From: Aquimarina longa SW024
GTDB lineage: Bacteria > Bacteroidota > Bacteroidia > Flavobacteriales > Flavobacteriaceae
Assembly (NCBI RefSeq): GCF_001401755.1
Contig: NZ_AVQK01000024.1
Location: 62,001 to 126,000, forward strand
Length of the DNA stretch: 64,000 bases
Reading direction: 5' to 3'
Under the pieces are notes generated by a model. The model saw only the letters and a program-made list of their open reading frames with translations, was not told the DNA's origin and searched no databases. The translations under genes and the position numbers were made by a program. Below are positions 16,031 through 25,134 of the stretch, piece by piece. The first letter of the stretch is position 1. Each line of letters begins with the position of its first letter.

Positions 16031-17080
16031 ATGAATAAAATACAATTCAATATAAACCAACTAGTCCGTAAGAATGTAGTAAAATTACAACCATACAGCT
16101 CTGCAAGAGATGAATTTGTAGATATTAATCAAGATATGATTTTTCTGGATGCTAATGAAAACCCTTATGAAAACGGAGTAAATAGATATCCTGACCCACA
16201 ACAACGAAACTTAAAAGAAGTATTAGCTAATCAAAAAAAGATCTCTGATAAAAATATTCTTTTAGGTAACGGTAGTGATGAAGTATTAGATTTAATATAC
16301 AGAGCATTTTGTGAACCAAGGGTAGATAATATCATTACGTTACCACCCACATATGGGATGTATACTGTATTAGCAAATATTAATGATATAGAAGAACGAA
16401 AAGTTTTATTAGACTCTAATTTTCAACCAGATATAGCAGCCATATTTGATAGAGTAGATACTAATTCTAAACTGTTATTTATATGCTCACCAAATAACCC
16501 TTCAGGAAATTTGATAACACAAGATCGAGTAAAACAAATTTTAAATCGTTTTGAAGGAGTAGTAATTATTGATGAAGCTTATATCGATTTTGCCGATCAA
16601 AAAAGCTGGGTAGATACTCTTAATGTATATCCAAACCTAATTGTAACGCAAACCTTATCAAAAGCATATGGATTAGCGGGGGTACGACTAGGAATTTGTT
16701 ATGCTTCTGAAGAGATAATTGCTATTTTAAATAAGATCAAACCACCGTATAATGTTAATGAACTGACGCAAAAACGAGCATTAGACAGAATCGCAAATCA
16801 GAGTCAAATTCAAACCGAAATTACTGCTATTATAGAAAATAGAATCCAATTAGAAAATACATTGTCTACAGTACATTTTGTAGAAAAAATATACACTAGC
16901 GAAGCTAATTTTATTTTAGCAAAAGTAGATGATGCTAATAAGAGGTATGATCAATTAATAAAAGAAGGTATTGTGATTCGTAATCGTAGTAAACAACCGT
17001 TATGTGACAATACATTACGATTTACAGTAGGTACAACAGAAGAAAATAAAAAGCTGATAACAGCATTAAATCGATTATAA
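16031..17080 (+). CDS. hisC: Histidinol-phosphate aminotransferase
   Basis: This is a PLP-dependent fold-type I aminotransferase converting imidazole-acetol phosphate and glutamate to histidinol phosphate. The 349 residues include LDANENPYENG, the SPNNPSGN substrate loop, IDEAYIDF with the pyridine-N Asp, and the Schiff-base Lys211 in TLSKAYGLAGVRLG. It lies third in the operon, 12 bp before the long hisB frame and 45 bp before the preferred hisB ATG. Confidence 0.97.
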   Translation: MNKIQFNINQLVRKNVVKLQPYSSARDEFVDINQDMIFLDANENPYENGVNRYPDPQQRNLKEVLANQKKISDKNILLGNGSDEVLDLIYRAFCEPRVDNIITLPPTYGMYTVLANINDIEERKVLLDSNFQPDIAAIFDRVDTNSKLLFICSPNNPSGNLITQDRVKQILNRFEGVVIIDEAYIDFADQKSWVDTLNVYPNLIVTQTLSKAYGLAGVRLGICYASEEIIAILNKIKPPYNVNELTQKRALDRIANQSQIQTEITAIIENRIQLENTLSTVHFVEKIYTSEANFILAKVDDANKRYDQLIKEGIVIRNRSKQPLCDNTLRFTVGTTEENKKLITALNRL

Positions 17081-17125
17081 AAAAAGTATTTTTTGAGAAA
17101 TTTAAAAGGGAGCACACATAAACAG

Positions 17126-18262
17126 ATGAAAAAGAAAGTATTATTTATAGATCGTGATGGCACGATCATCAAAGAAACAGCAGACGAGCAGATAGATGCA
17201 TTCGAAAAAATGCTTTTTTATCCTAAAGCACTTACATATTTAGGAAAAATTGCCCAAGAACTAGATTATGAATTGGTAATGATCACTAATCAAGATGGTT
17301 TAGGGACAGATGTATTTCCAGAAGATACGTTTTGGCCAGTACATAATTTTATTATTAAATCTTTTGAAAATGAAGGAGTAGTTTTTGATAAAGTATTTTT
17401 GGATAGAACTTTTCCGCATGAAAATGCAAATACACGTAAGCCAGGAACAGGATTGTTAACAGCTTATTTTTCAGAAGCATATGATTTAGAAAACTCTTTT
17501 GTAATAGGAGACCGATTAACCGATATGGAATTGGCTAAGAATCTAGGAGCTAAAGGAATATTTATTAATGATCATACCAATTTAGGTACGGATGAAATAA
17601 CCATAAAACGTGATGAATTAAACGATCACATTGCTTTAGAGAACAATGACTGGCAACAAATCTATAAATTTTTAAAATTAAAAGATAGGGTAGCAGAAAT
17701 ATCCAGAAAAACTAATGAAACAGCCATAGATATTAAACTTAATCTAGATGGAACAGGAAAAAGTGATATCAATACAGGGTTAGCTTTTTTTGATCACATG
17801 CTAGACCAAATCGCTCGTCATGGACAAATGGATCTTAATATTACCGTAAAAGGAGATTTAGAAGTCGACGAGCACCATACTATCGAAGATACAGCAATAG
17901 CCTTAGGAGAAGTATTTAGTACCGCGTTAGGAAATAAATTAGGGATAGAACGATATGGGTTTTGTTTACCAATGGATGATTGTTTAGCACAGGTAGCTAT
18001 CGATTTTGGAGGACGTAATTGGTTAGTATGGGAAGCAGATTTTAAAAGAGAAATGATTGGTAAAATGCCTACCGAGATGTTTTTTCACTTCTTTAAATCA
18101 TTTACAGATGGAGCAAGAGCAAATTTAAATATAAAAGCAGAAGGGATCAATGAACACCATAAGATAGAAGCCATTTTTAAAGCCTTTGCTAAAGCTATAA
18201 AAGTAGCTGTAAAACGTGATCCAGATAAAATGATTTTACCTACTACAAAAGGAATGTTATAA
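17126..18262 (+). CDS. hisB: Bifunctional histidinol-phosphatase / imidazoleglycerol-phosphate dehydratase
   Basis: Residues about 1-165 form a HAD phosphatase (FIDRDGTI with nucleophile Asp9 and Asp11; [25 protein letters not shown]). Residues about 185-378 form the IGP dehydratase with the metal-binding [15 protein letters not shown] and a second [11 protein letters not shown] copy. The fused form is typical of enterics and many Bacteroidota. The chosen ATG 17126 follows an AAAAGGGAG stretch and gives 378 residues. A longer TTG-initiated frame from 17093 adds 11 non-conserved residues. Confidence 0.96.
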   Translation: MKKKVLFIDRDGTIIKETADEQIDAFEKMLFYPKALTYLGKIAQELDYELVMITNQDGLGTDVFPEDTFWPVHNFIIKSFENEGVVFDKVFLDRTFPHENANTRKPGTGLLTAYFSEAYDLENSFVIGDRLTDMELAKNLGAKGIFINDHTNLGTDEITIKRDELNDHIALENNDWQQIYKFLKLKDRVAEISRKTNETAIDIKLNLDGTGKSDINTGLAFFDHMLDQIARHGQMDLNITVKGDLEVDEHHTIEDTAIALGEVFSTALGNKLGIERYGFCLPMDDCLAQVAIDFGGRNWLVWEADFKREMIGKMPTEMFFHFFKSFTDGARANLNIKAEGINEHHKIEAIFKAFAKAIKVAVKRDPDKMILPTTKGML

Positions 18263-18273
18263 ATACTTCTAAA

Positions 18274-18855
18274 ATGAAAATAGTAATTATTAACTATGGA
18301 GCAGGAAACATCCAGTCCATAAAATTTGCCCTTCAACGATTAGGGTATAATGCACTATTAAGTAATGATCTAGAAGAAATTAGATCAGCAGATAAGGTTA
18401 TATTTCCAGGAGTAGGAGAAGCAAGTAGCGCAATGGGAAAATTGAAGATTTCGGGATTAGATAATATTATTCCTCAATTAAAGCAGCCTGTTTTAGGAAT
18501 ATGTTTAGGGATGCAATTAATGTGTACTCATACTGAAGAAGGAAATACTAAAGGATTAGGAATTTTTGATGTAGATATCATACGGTTTAATCATGGAGTA
18601 AAAGTGCCACAGATAGGATGGAATCAAATTAATATGCTTCATTCTCCTTTGTTTCAGAAAATAAAAGAAAATGAATATGTCTATTTAGTACACAGCTACT
18701 ATGCACCTATTGTAAAAGAAACAATAGCACAAACTCATTATGGAGTAGAATATAGTACAGCGTTACATAAAGGTAACTTTTATGGAACCCAGTTCCATCC
18801 AGAAAAAAGTAGTATCGCAGGAGAAAAGATATTAGAGAATTTTTTAAACCTATAA
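18274..18855 (+). CDS. hisH: Imidazole glycerol phosphate synthase, glutaminase subunit
   Basis: This class I glutamine amidotransferase subunit supplies ammonia to HisF. The 193-residue protein shows the oxyanion PGVGEA segment, the nucleophile Cys77 in GICLGMQLM, and the catalytic His175 and Glu177 in TQFHPEKS. It is 11 bp downstream of hisB. Its partner hisF follows hisA rather than adjoining it, the usual order in his operons. Confidence 0.97.
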   Translation: MKIVIINYGAGNIQSIKFALQRLGYNALLSNDLEEIRSADKVIFPGVGEASSAMGKLKISGLDNIIPQLKQPVLGICLGMQLMCTHTEEGNTKGLGIFDVDIIRFNHGVKVPQIGWNQINMLHSPLFQKIKENEYVYLVHSYYAPIVKETIAQTHYGVEYSTALHKGNFYGTQFHPEKSSIAGEKILENFLNL

Positions 18856-18892
18856 AGTGTATTAACCAATACAATAATCTTAAAGAAAACCA

Positions 18893-19618
18893 ATGAGAAT
18901 AATACCAGCAATAGATATTATCGATGCAAAATGTGTACGACTTTCTAAGGGAGACTATGACACCAAAAAGATATATAATGAGAACCCATTAGAAGTAGCT
19001 AAAGAATTTGAAGCACATGGAATTGAATATTTACATTTAGTAGATCTAGATGGAGCAAAATCAAAGCATATAGTCAATCATAAGGTTTTAGAACAAATAG
19101 CATCAAAAACAAATTTAAAAATTGATTTTGGAGGAGGGTTAAAAACTGATGAAGACCTTAGAATTGCTTTTGAAAGTGGAGCAAATCAAATTACAGGAGG
19201 GAGTATTGCTGTAAAAAAACCAGATATATTTATATCATGGATTGATAGGTTTAGTGCAGATAAAATTATCCTAGGCGCAGATGCGAATAATGAAAAAATA
19301 GCAGTAAGTGGCTGGCAAGAAGAAAGTGATAAAGAGTTAATCCCATTTATTCAACAGTATCAAAAAAAAGGAGTAAGTCATGTGATTTGTACAGATATAA
19401 GTAAAGATGGAATGCTTCAGGGACCTTCTTTTGAGCTATACACAAGAATTTTATCAGAAGCTAAAGATCTTAAACTGATTGCATCAGGAGGAATTTCAAC
19501 ATTTGATGAACTACCAAAACTAGCAGAAATAGGTTGTGAAGGGACTATTATAGGAAAAGCAATTTATGAAGATCGAATATCTTTAAAACAATTAGAGAAC
19601 TATATAATAAAAAAATAG
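18893..19618 (+). CDS. hisA: ProFAR isomerase
   Basis: This TIM-barrel isomerase acts on the ProFAR intermediate. The 241 residues include the catalytic Asp8 in [14 protein letters not shown], a phosphate-binding DFGGGLKT, a second acidic strand LGADANN, and a C-terminal IASGGIST phosphate loop. It has the two-fold barrel symmetry it shares with HisF. It is sixth in the operon. A 112-bp gap to hisF contains no feature I can name. Confidence 0.96.
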   Translation: MRIIPAIDIIDAKCVRLSKGDYDTKKIYNENPLEVAKEFEAHGIEYLHLVDLDGAKSKHIVNHKVLEQIASKTNLKIDFGGGLKTDEDLRIAFESGANQITGGSIAVKKPDIFISWIDRFSADKIILGADANNEKIAVSGWQEESDKELIPFIQQYQKKGVSHVICTDISKDGMLQGPSFELYTRILSEAKDLKLIASGGISTFDELPKLAEIGCEGTIIGKAIYEDRISLKQLENYIIKK

Positions 19619-19730
19619 CATTACTATAGAGTAGTCGGCAAGCAAAAAATAAGTAAAAACATTTAAAGTTAAGTAAAAGCTCGGTGTTCTATAAAACAAG
19701 CTAGAGTAAGAGCGAAAAAAAGATAAAATC

Positions 19731-20486
19731 ATGTTGACAAAGAGGATTATCCCTTGCTTAGATATCAAAAACGGACGAACTGTAAAAGGAGTTAATTTTG
19801 TTGCATTACGAGATGCAGGTGATCCGGTAGAACTTGCAGAAGCTTATTCAAAAGCAGGAGCAGATGAATTAGTTTTTTTAGATATCTCTGCTACAGAAGA
19901 ACGACGTAAAACATTAGCAAATTTAGTGCTCCGAGTTGCAGAAAAAGTAAATATTCCTTTTACAGTAGGTGGTGGGATTTCCTCTATAGAAGATGTAGAT
20001 ATTTTATTACAAAATGGAGCAGACAAAGTATCTATAAATTCATCAGCAGTAAAGAATCCAAAATTGATCAATGATTTAGCAGGGAAATTTGGATCACAAT
20101 GTATTACTGTAGCAATAGATGCAAAACGTATAGCAGATAAATGGGTTGTGCACTTAGTAGGAGGAAAAGTTCCTACAGAATTAAATTTGTTTGATTGGGC
20201 AAGAGAAGTAGAAAAACGGGGAGCAGGAGAAATCCTTTTTACATCTATGGATAATGACGGTACCAAAGAAGGGTTTGCTAACAAAGCACTGAATAGATTA
20301 TCCAAAGTATTAAACATTCCGATAATAGCCTCAGGAGGAGCAGGTACTATTCAACATTTTGTGGATACTTTTAAAGAAGGGGAAGCAGACGCAGCACTTG
20401 CAGCAAGCGTTTTTCATTTTAAAGAAATAGAAATTAAAGAACTAAAACGACAATTAAGAGATCATGAGATCCCTGTGAGATTATAA
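19731..20486 (+). CDS. hisF: Imidazole glycerol phosphate synthase, cyclase subunit
   Basis: This TIM-barrel cyclase partners HisH and produces imidazole glycerol phosphate and AICAR. The 251-residue protein carries the catalytic Asp11 ([14 protein letters not shown]) and Asp130 (TVAIDAKR) and phosphate loops FTVGGGISS and IIASGGAGT. Length and motifs are standard. It starts at ATG 19731. Confidence 0.97.
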   Translation: MLTKRIIPCLDIKNGRTVKGVNFVALRDAGDPVELAEAYSKAGADELVFLDISATEERRKTLANLVLRVAEKVNIPFTVGGGISSIEDVDILLQNGADKVSINSSAVKNPKLINDLAGKFGSQCITVAIDAKRIADKWVVHLVGGKVPTELNLFDWAREVEKRGAGEILFTSMDNDGTKEGFANKALNRLSKVLNIPIIASGGAGTIQHFVDTFKEGEADAALAASVFHFKEIEIKELKRQLRDHEIPVRL

Positions 20487-20553
20487 TTAATTATTAACTA
20501 AAAATTACCCATAAATACCTTTGTTTCTATAAAAATAGAGGAGGGGATGACCA

Positions 20554-21150
20554 ATGAAAATAGATTTTAATAAAAACAAAGACGGACTTGTTCCGGCAAT
20601 TATCCAAGATGCATCAACAAAAAACGTATTGATGTTAGGATACATGAATAAAGAATCCTACGAACAAACCATAGCAACTAAAAAAGTTACATTTTTTAGT
20701 CGTTCTAAAAAAAGATTATGGAAAAAAGGAGAAGAAAGTGGTAACATTTTAAATTTAGTTGACATAAAGAGTGACTGCGATCATGATGCACTATTAATTA
20801 CAGTAGATCCAGTAGGACCAACCTGTCATACAGGATCAGATACATGTTGGGATCAAGAGAATAAAAGTTCGTTTGGTTTTTTGTCTCAATTAGAGGAAGT
20901 TATACGTAATCGAAAAGAAAATCAGGAGGATTCTAAATCGTATGTAGCATCACTTTTTAGAAAAGGAATGAATAAAATAGCGCAAAAAGTAGGAGAAGAA
21001 GCAGTAGAAGTGGTAATAGAAGCTAAAGATGATAATGAAGAATTGTTTTTAAACGAAAGTGCAGATTTATTATTTCATTATTTAATATTATTACAAGCAA
21101 AAGGATACACCTTAAAAGATGTTGAGGAGGTCTTAAAATCAAGAGTTTAA
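20554..21150 (+). CDS. hisIE: Bifunctional phosphoribosyl-AMP cyclohydrolase / phosphoribosyl-ATP pyrophosphatase
   Basis: The 198-residue fusion performs steps two and three of the pathway. The HisI part (about 1-105) has VLMLGYMNKESY, SRSKKRLWKKGEESGN, and the zinc/metal cysteines in SDCDHDALL and GPTCHTGSDTCW. The HisE part (about 112-198) has the KVGEEAVEVVIEAK and NESADLLFHYLILL helices. A purine-rich GAGGAGGGGATGACC stretch lies just before the ATG and is an unusually strong ribosome-binding region for this window. It is the last his gene. Confidence 0.96.
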   Translation: MKIDFNKNKDGLVPAIIQDASTKNVLMLGYMNKESYEQTIATKKVTFFSRSKKRLWKKGEESGNILNLVDIKSDCDHDALLITVDPVGPTCHTGSDTCWDQENKSSFGFLSQLEEVIRNRKENQEDSKSYVASLFRKGMNKIAQKVGEEAVEVVIEAKDDNEELFLNESADLLFHYLILLQAKGYTLKDVEEVLKSRV

Positions 21151-21374
21151 GGTTGCTCTGTTGTTCGATGAATTTTAAAATAATGTATATGATAGAGGTA
21201 TGAGTAGATGTTACATTTCTTAACCTATGAAATTTACTTAAGATTATTGGCAAGCCAAAATTACATATGACTTTTAATATTCTATATAATATTTAGAGCT
21301 TTGAGACATTTAAAATAGAATTTTACTTGTGTAAAAAGTGTAAATGTAATACGGTATTTTAGGCATAATAATTA

Positions 21375-21382
21375 TATATTTG
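21375..21382 (+). promoter_or_regulatory. Predicted -7 promoter element for the adhesin/PorP/OmpA operon
   Basis: TATATTTG matches the Bacteroidota -7 consensus TAnnTTTG exactly, about 22 bp before the presumed TTG start at 21405. No clear TTG -33 element lies at the expected distance, so only the -7 part is claimed. Confidence 0.4.
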
Positions 21383-21404
21383 AACAAATCTTAATTAATA
21401 AATT

Positions 21405-24212
21405 TTGATAACAGTAAGAAGCCAGTTAGTAGTTTTGGGAAAACAACTAGCTATTCTAATCACATTCCTTGTCATAAACTTTCAATCATATTCGCAATGT
21501 AATATAGAGCAAACTATTTCAGTTTGTGATATGGAAACTATTGATTTTGATAACAATAGTATCAAAGATGGGATAATTAATTTATATGCTGAATATACAA
21601 AAAGCACGGGGTTGACTATACAAAATGGAACCTGGACTATAAACCCTAAATATGCTACAGCTTTAGACCCTAATACAGGTAATGTTTCTACATGGATATT
21701 ACCAAATTCTACTGTAAATGATACAAGAAATGAATATACTTTTAAACTATTTAATACTACGTGTGGGGCTGTAAATCCCGCATTGACTATAACCCTTATT
21801 TTAGGACCATATTCAGGGATAGCTCTACCAAGAAGTGGTACACTAAATACAAATGCTCAAGGGTGTGATGATGAATATTTTGATTTATTCACGGCTTTTG
21901 TACTAGATGATGCAACACCTCCTCCTCATCAGAATGGTTCTTGGACTTATAATGGTAATAGTCCAAATTTTATAGAATTTGATATGCTAAATCCTTCTAG
22001 ATTTAAAGCAAAAATACCATATCAGCAAGGAAGCCCTATTCCTGATCAAGAAGCTTTTGAATTTACGTATAAAGTACCTGGAATTTCTCCTTGTAGTCCG
22101 TTTGAAGAAACTACAGTTGTTATTGCAATAGTACGACAAGTAGATTCTGGTGATTCTAAACAAACTCAGATATGTGAGGATGATATCTTAGCAGGAGTAT
22201 ATGATTTAGATATAAATCTACGTGATGATAAGTATCTAGAAGGAGAAGATAATGATAATGGGATTTGGCTTCCGGATAGTGATCCAACAGGACAGATAGC
22301 ACATGAACAGGATTCTGAGATTAATTTAAAAACAATATATAATGATTTTGTAGTTAATAATGGAGCAAATTTACGTTTTGGTTGTAAAGAGTTTAGTTTT
22401 ACTTATGCTGTGAGTCAACGATCTGGAGTCTGTGAAGACCAAGAAACCTCTGTTCCATTTACATTTTATGAGCAACTCAGACCTTTTAGTCAACCTAATC
22501 CTCCACCTCAGATATGTGCAAACGTAGAACCTGGAGAACTACATTTATTTGATTTACTAAGGTTTACTACAGAAGGAACTTTTAATTTTGTTTATGATTC
22601 TGATACTTTTACCAATTGGCGGCTAGTATCAGGTTCATCTAGTTTAGGGATAAAAACATTATCTGATGATAATTATACCCATTTAGGCACTATACATACT
22701 TTAAATGCAGAACCAGGAACGTATGTTTTTGAGTTTGGAGTGAACCCTTGGATTAATTGCCCTAATGAAGCATTTTCTGGATGTGGTGATCCATTTATTA
22801 ATTTATCAGGGGATTGTTCTCATCCATGTGGGGTTCTAAAAACTTTGGTTACTATAGAAATCTTACCTTTTGCATATGCAGGAGAAGATACTAAAGATAT
22901 TAGTTTATGTGAATCTTTAGGGCAGGTCGATCTAAGGAGCTTATTAAAATCTACTGGGACTAATGTTATAGCTACTACAGGAGTTTGGACCAATTCTACT
23001 GGAGATATTATAAATAACACATTTGTATTTCCTGATAGTGATAGTTCACAACTATATACATTTACGCATACAACTACTAGTAGTGAAGGGTGTATAGAAA
23101 AAGCAAATTTAACGTTTACAATTCATACAGAACCAGATGCAGGAGATAATGGAAATGTAACAGTATGTTCTGATAATTTAACAGTAACACTTTTTAATAT
23201 TCTAGGGGGGACTCCAGATCCTACAGGAATATGGACAGGACCTTTTGGATATATGTCTACAGATCACTTAGGAATATTTGATATTAATGACTATACATTA
23301 CCGATTTTAGGAGTGGGTGACTACATATATACAGTGCCGGGTAATGATGGTTGTAAGACTCCAGACACAGCTACAGTATCTATTACCATTGTAGAACCAG
23401 TAGGAATAGGGAATGATAGAAGTGAGACATTTTGTAAAATAGATGGTCGAGTAAATTTATACTCCCTTTTAGATAGGAATACCCCTCGTATAGGGGTTTT
23501 TGAAGATACTGATAATACAGGTGCTTTAGATACTAATGGAGTATTAGAATTTGAAACATTAACAAATAATATATATAATTTTAGGTATGTAGTGCCTAAT
23601 ACAGCTCCTTGTGATGAATCTTCATTAAATGTTGCTGTTCAAATTGTAGATTTACCGATACCTAATGTTCCAACACAAGAATTTTGTATTCTAGATGCGA
23701 AAAAACTAGAAGATATAGAAGTAGATGTCCTAAATTATAATTGGTATACAACTTTAGAGAGCGAAACTCCTATTATAAATAATCCTTTATTGTTTGATAA
23801 TCAGGTGTATTATATTGCTTCTATAGATGCTAATAATTGTGAGTCAGAACGCCTTCAGGTTATAATTAATATATTAAATACAGGAGAAAAATTTTCTAAT
23901 GGAGAGTTATGTACATTAGATTTTCAAGATGGAGTATCGCCTAATGGTGATCATCAGAATGATACTTTTGATTTGTTGATTGATGAGGTTTACAATATCC
24001 CAGAAGCATTTCCTGATTTTGAATTAAATATATATAATCGATATGGTAGTCTTGTATATGAAGGAAATATTAATACCGAAGAGTTTAGAGGAGAGAGTAA
24101 TATATCTATACGATTAGGTGATGATCTTCCATCAGGAACATATTTTTATATTTTCACTCCAAATTTTGAAAGTAATTTACCAATACAAGGAAGTTTTTAT
24201 TTAAGCAGATAA
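21405..24212 (+). CDS. T9SS type-B sorted secreted protein (gliding/adhesin-like)
   Basis: The 935-residue secreted protein has a signal peptide ending near QSYSQ (about 31). I count about seven beta-rich repeats. Each opens with a Cys, has a short acidic/Leu stretch, then a G-x-W strand (for example GTWTINP, GSWTYNG, GIWLPD, GVWTNS, GIWTGP). The C-terminal 90 residues (DGVSPNGDHQNDTFDL to GSFYLSR) match the gliding-motility-associated CHU_C/type-B sorting domain that T9SS uses for export. The start appears to be TTG 21405; a TTG further in is possible. It is the first gene of an operon with PorP/SprF and PD40-OmpA genes, the usual partners of such substrates. Confidence 0.85.
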   Translation: MITVRSQLVVLGKQLAILITFLVINFQSYSQCNIEQTISVCDMETIDFDNNSIKDGIINLYAEYTKSTGLTIQNGTWTINPKYATALDPNTGNVSTWILPNSTVNDTRNEYTFKLFNTTCGAVNPALTITLILGPYSGIALPRSGTLNTNAQGCDDEYFDLFTAFVLDDATPPPHQNGSWTYNGNSPNFIEFDMLNPSRFKAKIPYQQGSPIPDQEAFEFTYKVPGISPCSPFEETTVVIAIVRQVDSGDSKQTQICEDDILAGVYDLDINLRDDKYLEGEDNDNGIWLPDSDPTGQIAHEQDSEINLKTIYNDFVVNNGANLRFGCKEFSFTYAVSQRSGVCEDQETSVPFTFYEQLRPFSQPNPPPQICANVEPGELHLFDLLRFTTEGTFNFVYDSDTFTNWRLVSGSSSLGIKTLSDDNYTHLGTIHTLNAEPGTYVFEFGVNPWINCPNEAFSGCGDPFINLSGDCSHPCGVLKTLVTIEILPFAYAGEDTKDISLCESLGQVDLRSLLKSTGTNVIATTGVWTNSTGDIINNTFVFPDSDSSQLYTFTHTTTSSEGCIEKANLTFTIHTEPDAGDNGNVTVCSDNLTVTLFNILGGTPDPTGIWTGPFGYMSTDHLGIFDINDYTLPILGVGDYIYTVPGNDGCKTPDTATVSITIVEPVGIGNDRSETFCKIDGRVNLYSLLDRNTPRIGVFEDTDNTGALDTNGVLEFETLTNNIYNFRYVVPNTAPCDESSLNVAVQIVDLPIPNVPTQEFCILDAKKLEDIEVDVLNYNWYTTLESETPIINNPLLFDNQVYYIASIDANNCESERLQVIINILNTGEKFSNGELCTLDFQDGVSPNGDHQNDTFDLLIDEVYNIPEAFPDFELNIYNRYGSLVYEGNINTEEFRGESNISIRLGDDLPSGTYFYIFTPNFESNLPIQGSFYLSR

Positions 24213-24216
24213 ATAA

Positions 24217-25134
24217 ATGAAGTTAAAATTAGTTTTTATCCTAACTGTAGTTTTCTGCTCAGTAAATTATGCCCAGCAAGAGCCTCAGTATTCTCAGTAT
24301 ATGTATAATATGAGTACCGTTAATCCAGCTTATGTGATTGCACAAAGTGGATTGATTTCTACAGGAATCCTATTCAGAAAACAGTGGACAGGGATCGAGG
24401 GATCTCCACAAACAACAAATGTATTTGCTACTGTTCCTATGAGTCAAAAAATAGAATTGAGCATTAATTATGTAAATGATCGAATAGGGGATGCAATCCT
24501 AGTAAACAATGATTATATAAATGTTGATTTTGCATATATTACAAGAATCTCAGACCAAGTACGATTATCTTATGGGTTAAAAGCAGGGATTGATAGTTTT
24601 AAAATAGATCCTTCCAGATCTGATGTAGCGACAGATCCTTCTTTTGCAGATAATACCTCTACAACACAATTAAGTATTGGAGCAGGATTGTATATGTTTA
24701 CCAGTAATTTTTATGCAGGTATTTCTTCGCCAAATTTATTGCCAAGTGATGTAGATATTAATGGTATTGGTGTAGCGCAAACAAAAACTCATATATATGG
24801 TATTGCTGGCTATGTTTTTGACTTTGTAGATGAAGTACGCTTAAAACCTTCTATGGTTATCAAGCAAGTAATAGATTCTCCCTTAACTTTTGATATTTCT
24901 TTAAATTCGTTGATTTATGATGCGTTTGAGCTAGGAGTTTCTTATAGATATAAAGATTCTTTTATTGCTTTAGCAGGTTTTAATATTACTCAAAACTTAA
25001 AAATAGGATATTCTTATGATTTTAGTGTAAGTGACCTAAGTGGTTATAATAATGGAAGTCATGAGGTTGTGTTACTCTTTAATTTTGATCTCCTAAAATT
25101 TAGTAAAACATATTCTTCTCCAAGATTTTTTTAA
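24217..25134 (+). CDS. PorP/SprF-family outer-membrane protein
   Basis: The 305-residue protein has a signal peptide (about 1-19, ending NYAQ) and the family hallmark QEPQYSQYMYNMSTVNPAYV right after it, followed by a predicted outer-membrane beta-barrel with many GxxYRYxDSF-type strands. Members bind type-B T9SS substrates and anchor them at the surface, as SprF does for SprB. It starts 4 bp after the upstream adhesin-like gene and ends directly against the next start. The likely client is the protein encoded at 21405-24212. Confidence 0.92.
   Translation: MKLKLVFILTVVFCSVNYAQQEPQYSQYMYNMSTVNPAYVIAQSGLISTGILFRKQWTGIEGSPQTTNVFATVPMSQKIELSINYVNDRIGDAILVNNDYINVDFAYITRISDQVRLSYGLKAGIDSFKIDPSRSDVATDPSFADNTSTTQLSIGAGLYMFTSNFYAGISSPNLLPSDVDINGIGVAQTKTHIYGIAGYVFDFVDEVRLKPSMVIKQVIDSPLTFDISLNSLIYDAFELGVSYRYKDSFIALAGFNITQNLKIGYSYDFSVSDLSGYNNGSHEVVLLFNFDLLKFSKTYSSPRFF

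Noticed and set aside
19844..20317. 157-codon open frame antisense to hisF
   Set aside because: Same reason: the frame stays open because of the codon composition of hisF.
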